Source: Planctomycetaceae bacterium
Lineage (GTDB): Bacteria > Planctomycetota > Phycisphaerae > Phycisphaerales > SM1A02
DNA length: 5,523 nt
NCBI GenBank assembly: GCA_002684315.1
Contig: NYVB01000022.1
Span: forward strand, 1 to 5,523
Direction of reading: 5' to 3'
Part shown: positions 4,723 through 5,523 of the stretch, piece by piece
Position numbering within the stretch: the stretch's first letter is position 1
Layout of the letters: each line of letters begins with the position of its first letter
Made by a program: the position numbers and the translations under genes
The notes under the pieces: model-generated
Told to the model about the DNA's origin: nothing
Database searches by the model: none
Seen by the model: only the letters and a program-made list of their open reading frames with translations

Positions 4723-5523
4723 ATGATCTCACGCCTTGGATTGATCGTCAGCAACACCATCGGTCGATGTGTGCCCGACCCTTTCGTGCTTGCACTCGGG
4801 CTCACCGTTCTCACCGCCCTGCTCGCCATGGTGTTCGTGATGAGCGGACAGGACCAGAAACCGACGGAGTTCACCGAGGTCCTGGGCGCCTGGTGGAACG
4901 GTGGCATCTGGATCTTTCTGAAATTCGGCATGCAGATGTGTCTGATTCTGGTCACGGGATTCGCTCTCGCATCAAGCAAGCCGATTCGATGGTGCATCGA
5001 ACGAATCGCATCGATCCCACGTGATACCGCCAGTGCGGCGGCTCTGATCGCCCTGGTCGCCATGGGCGCGGGTCTCATCAACTGGGGACTGGGCCTGATC
5101 GTCGGCGCGTTGCTGGCATCCACCTGTGCCGAATTTCTGGGCAGACGAGGGGTGCGTGTCCACTATCCGCTCATCTGTGCGGCCGGATACACCGGCATGC
5201 TCACATGGCACGGAGGACTTTCAGGGTCGGCGCCGTTGAAGATGACGAAGATGGAGGAGATCGCGGGCATCCTGCCTGCCGAGGTGATCGCGACGCTGGG
5301 CGTGGAGCCCGTGCCGCTGCAGGCAACCATCTTTTCGAATCTGAACCTCTTCGTCACAATTGGAATGTTGGTTCTGGTTCCACTGACCCTGTTTCTTCTG
5401 GCCCCGGCAAGAGAATCGGAGATCAGAACCGCGACCGACCTGGACATTCGAAGGAACGAGGACGAGGACGAGAACAAGGACATCCCTGATCGCGATGGCA
5501 TCGTGGCGATGGTGTTGAACGGC
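4723..5523 (+). CDS. atoE: AtoE-family short-chain fatty acid transporter, N-terminal part
   Basis: The frame is open from ATG 4723 to the window edge (267 residues, no stop). E. coli AtoE has about 440, so roughly 60% is present. The family (PF02667, SCFA transporter) is inner-membrane and is linked to uptake of short-chain fatty acids such as acetoacetate or butyrate. The family hallmarks LINWGLGLIVGA (118-129) and TWHGGLSGSAPL (161-172) are both visible. Membrane segments lie at about 21-40, 62-84, 104-134, 148-165 and 203-228. An acidic, charged loop (230-258, including EDEDE) follows and probably faces the cytoplasm or spacer region. The start is fixed by an in-frame TGA at 4705-4707 with no other ATG between. 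GAGGG (4706-4710) is a weak ribosome site at a long 12-base spacing. Partner genes for acetoacetate use (atoDAB) are not in view, so the substrate is uncertain. Confidence 0.9.
   Translation, partial: MISRLGLIVSNTIGRCVPDPFVLALGLTVLTALLAMVFVMSGQDQKPTEFTEVLGAWWNGGIWIFLKFGMQMCLILVTGFALASSKPIRWCIERIASIPRDTASAAALIALVAMGAGLINWGLGLIVGALLASTCAEFLGRRGVRVHYPLICAAGYTGMLTWHGGLSGSAPLKMTKMEEIAGILPAEVIATLGVEPVPLQATIFSNLNLFVTIGMLVLVPLTLFLLAPARESEIRTATDLDIRRNEDEDENKDIPDRDGIVAMVLNG

Overview
The window (5523 bases, moderately GC-rich, dense coding on both strands) looks like chromosomal DNA of a free-living bacterium. A planctomycete, perhaps of the Phycisphaerae type, is my best guess. The reasons are a lysine-rich histone H1-like repeat tail (a kind of protein seen in the wider PVC group, e.g. 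chlamydial Hc2), a seven-iron-type ferredoxin, and a small membrane protein resembling the planctomycete family I know as DUF6677. This placement is inference from protein resemblance; no marker gene such as 16S rRNA is present.

Layout from left to right. Positions 1-309 hold the 3' end of a gene for an extremely basic histone-like protein built of 14-residue repeats, closed by a strong intrinsic terminator (337-373). A short leader with an inverted repeat precedes a stand-alone ferredoxin gene (473-736). A small gene on the minus strand (766-1176, hypothetical arginine-rich protein) converges on it, with a hairpin between and over the two 3' ends. A divergent intergenic region (1177-1261) with a 7+7 palindrome leads to two translationally overlapping membrane-protein genes (1262-1741 and 1738-1989). 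These run tail to tail, with an 8-base overlap, into a DEAD-box RNA helicase gene on the minus strand (1982-3496). A 264-base divergent region (3497-3760), rich in hairpins, separates the helicase from an unrecognised soluble protein gene (3761-4645). After a 77-base gap with a 7-bp hairpin comes the 5' part of an AtoE-family short-chain fatty acid transporter (4723 to the window end, incomplete).

The genes do not form an obvious single pathway: this is a mosaic of housekeeping and hypothetical genes. The only tight functional unit is the membrane-protein pair with its ATGA start/stop overlap. The most unusual points are (1) the DEAD-box helicase, which has several substitutions at normally invariant positions, including His in place of the last Arg of motif VI and His in place of Asp in motif V; (2) the histone-like repeat array, in which two 42-base units are identical while others have drifted synonymously; and (3) structured intergenic DNA upstream of the ferredoxin and around the helicase/unknown-gene divergent region. 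I see no CRISPR array, tRNA, rRNA, insertion sequence or phage gene, and no clear undescribed multi-gene system. No gene-free stretch exceeds 300 bases.
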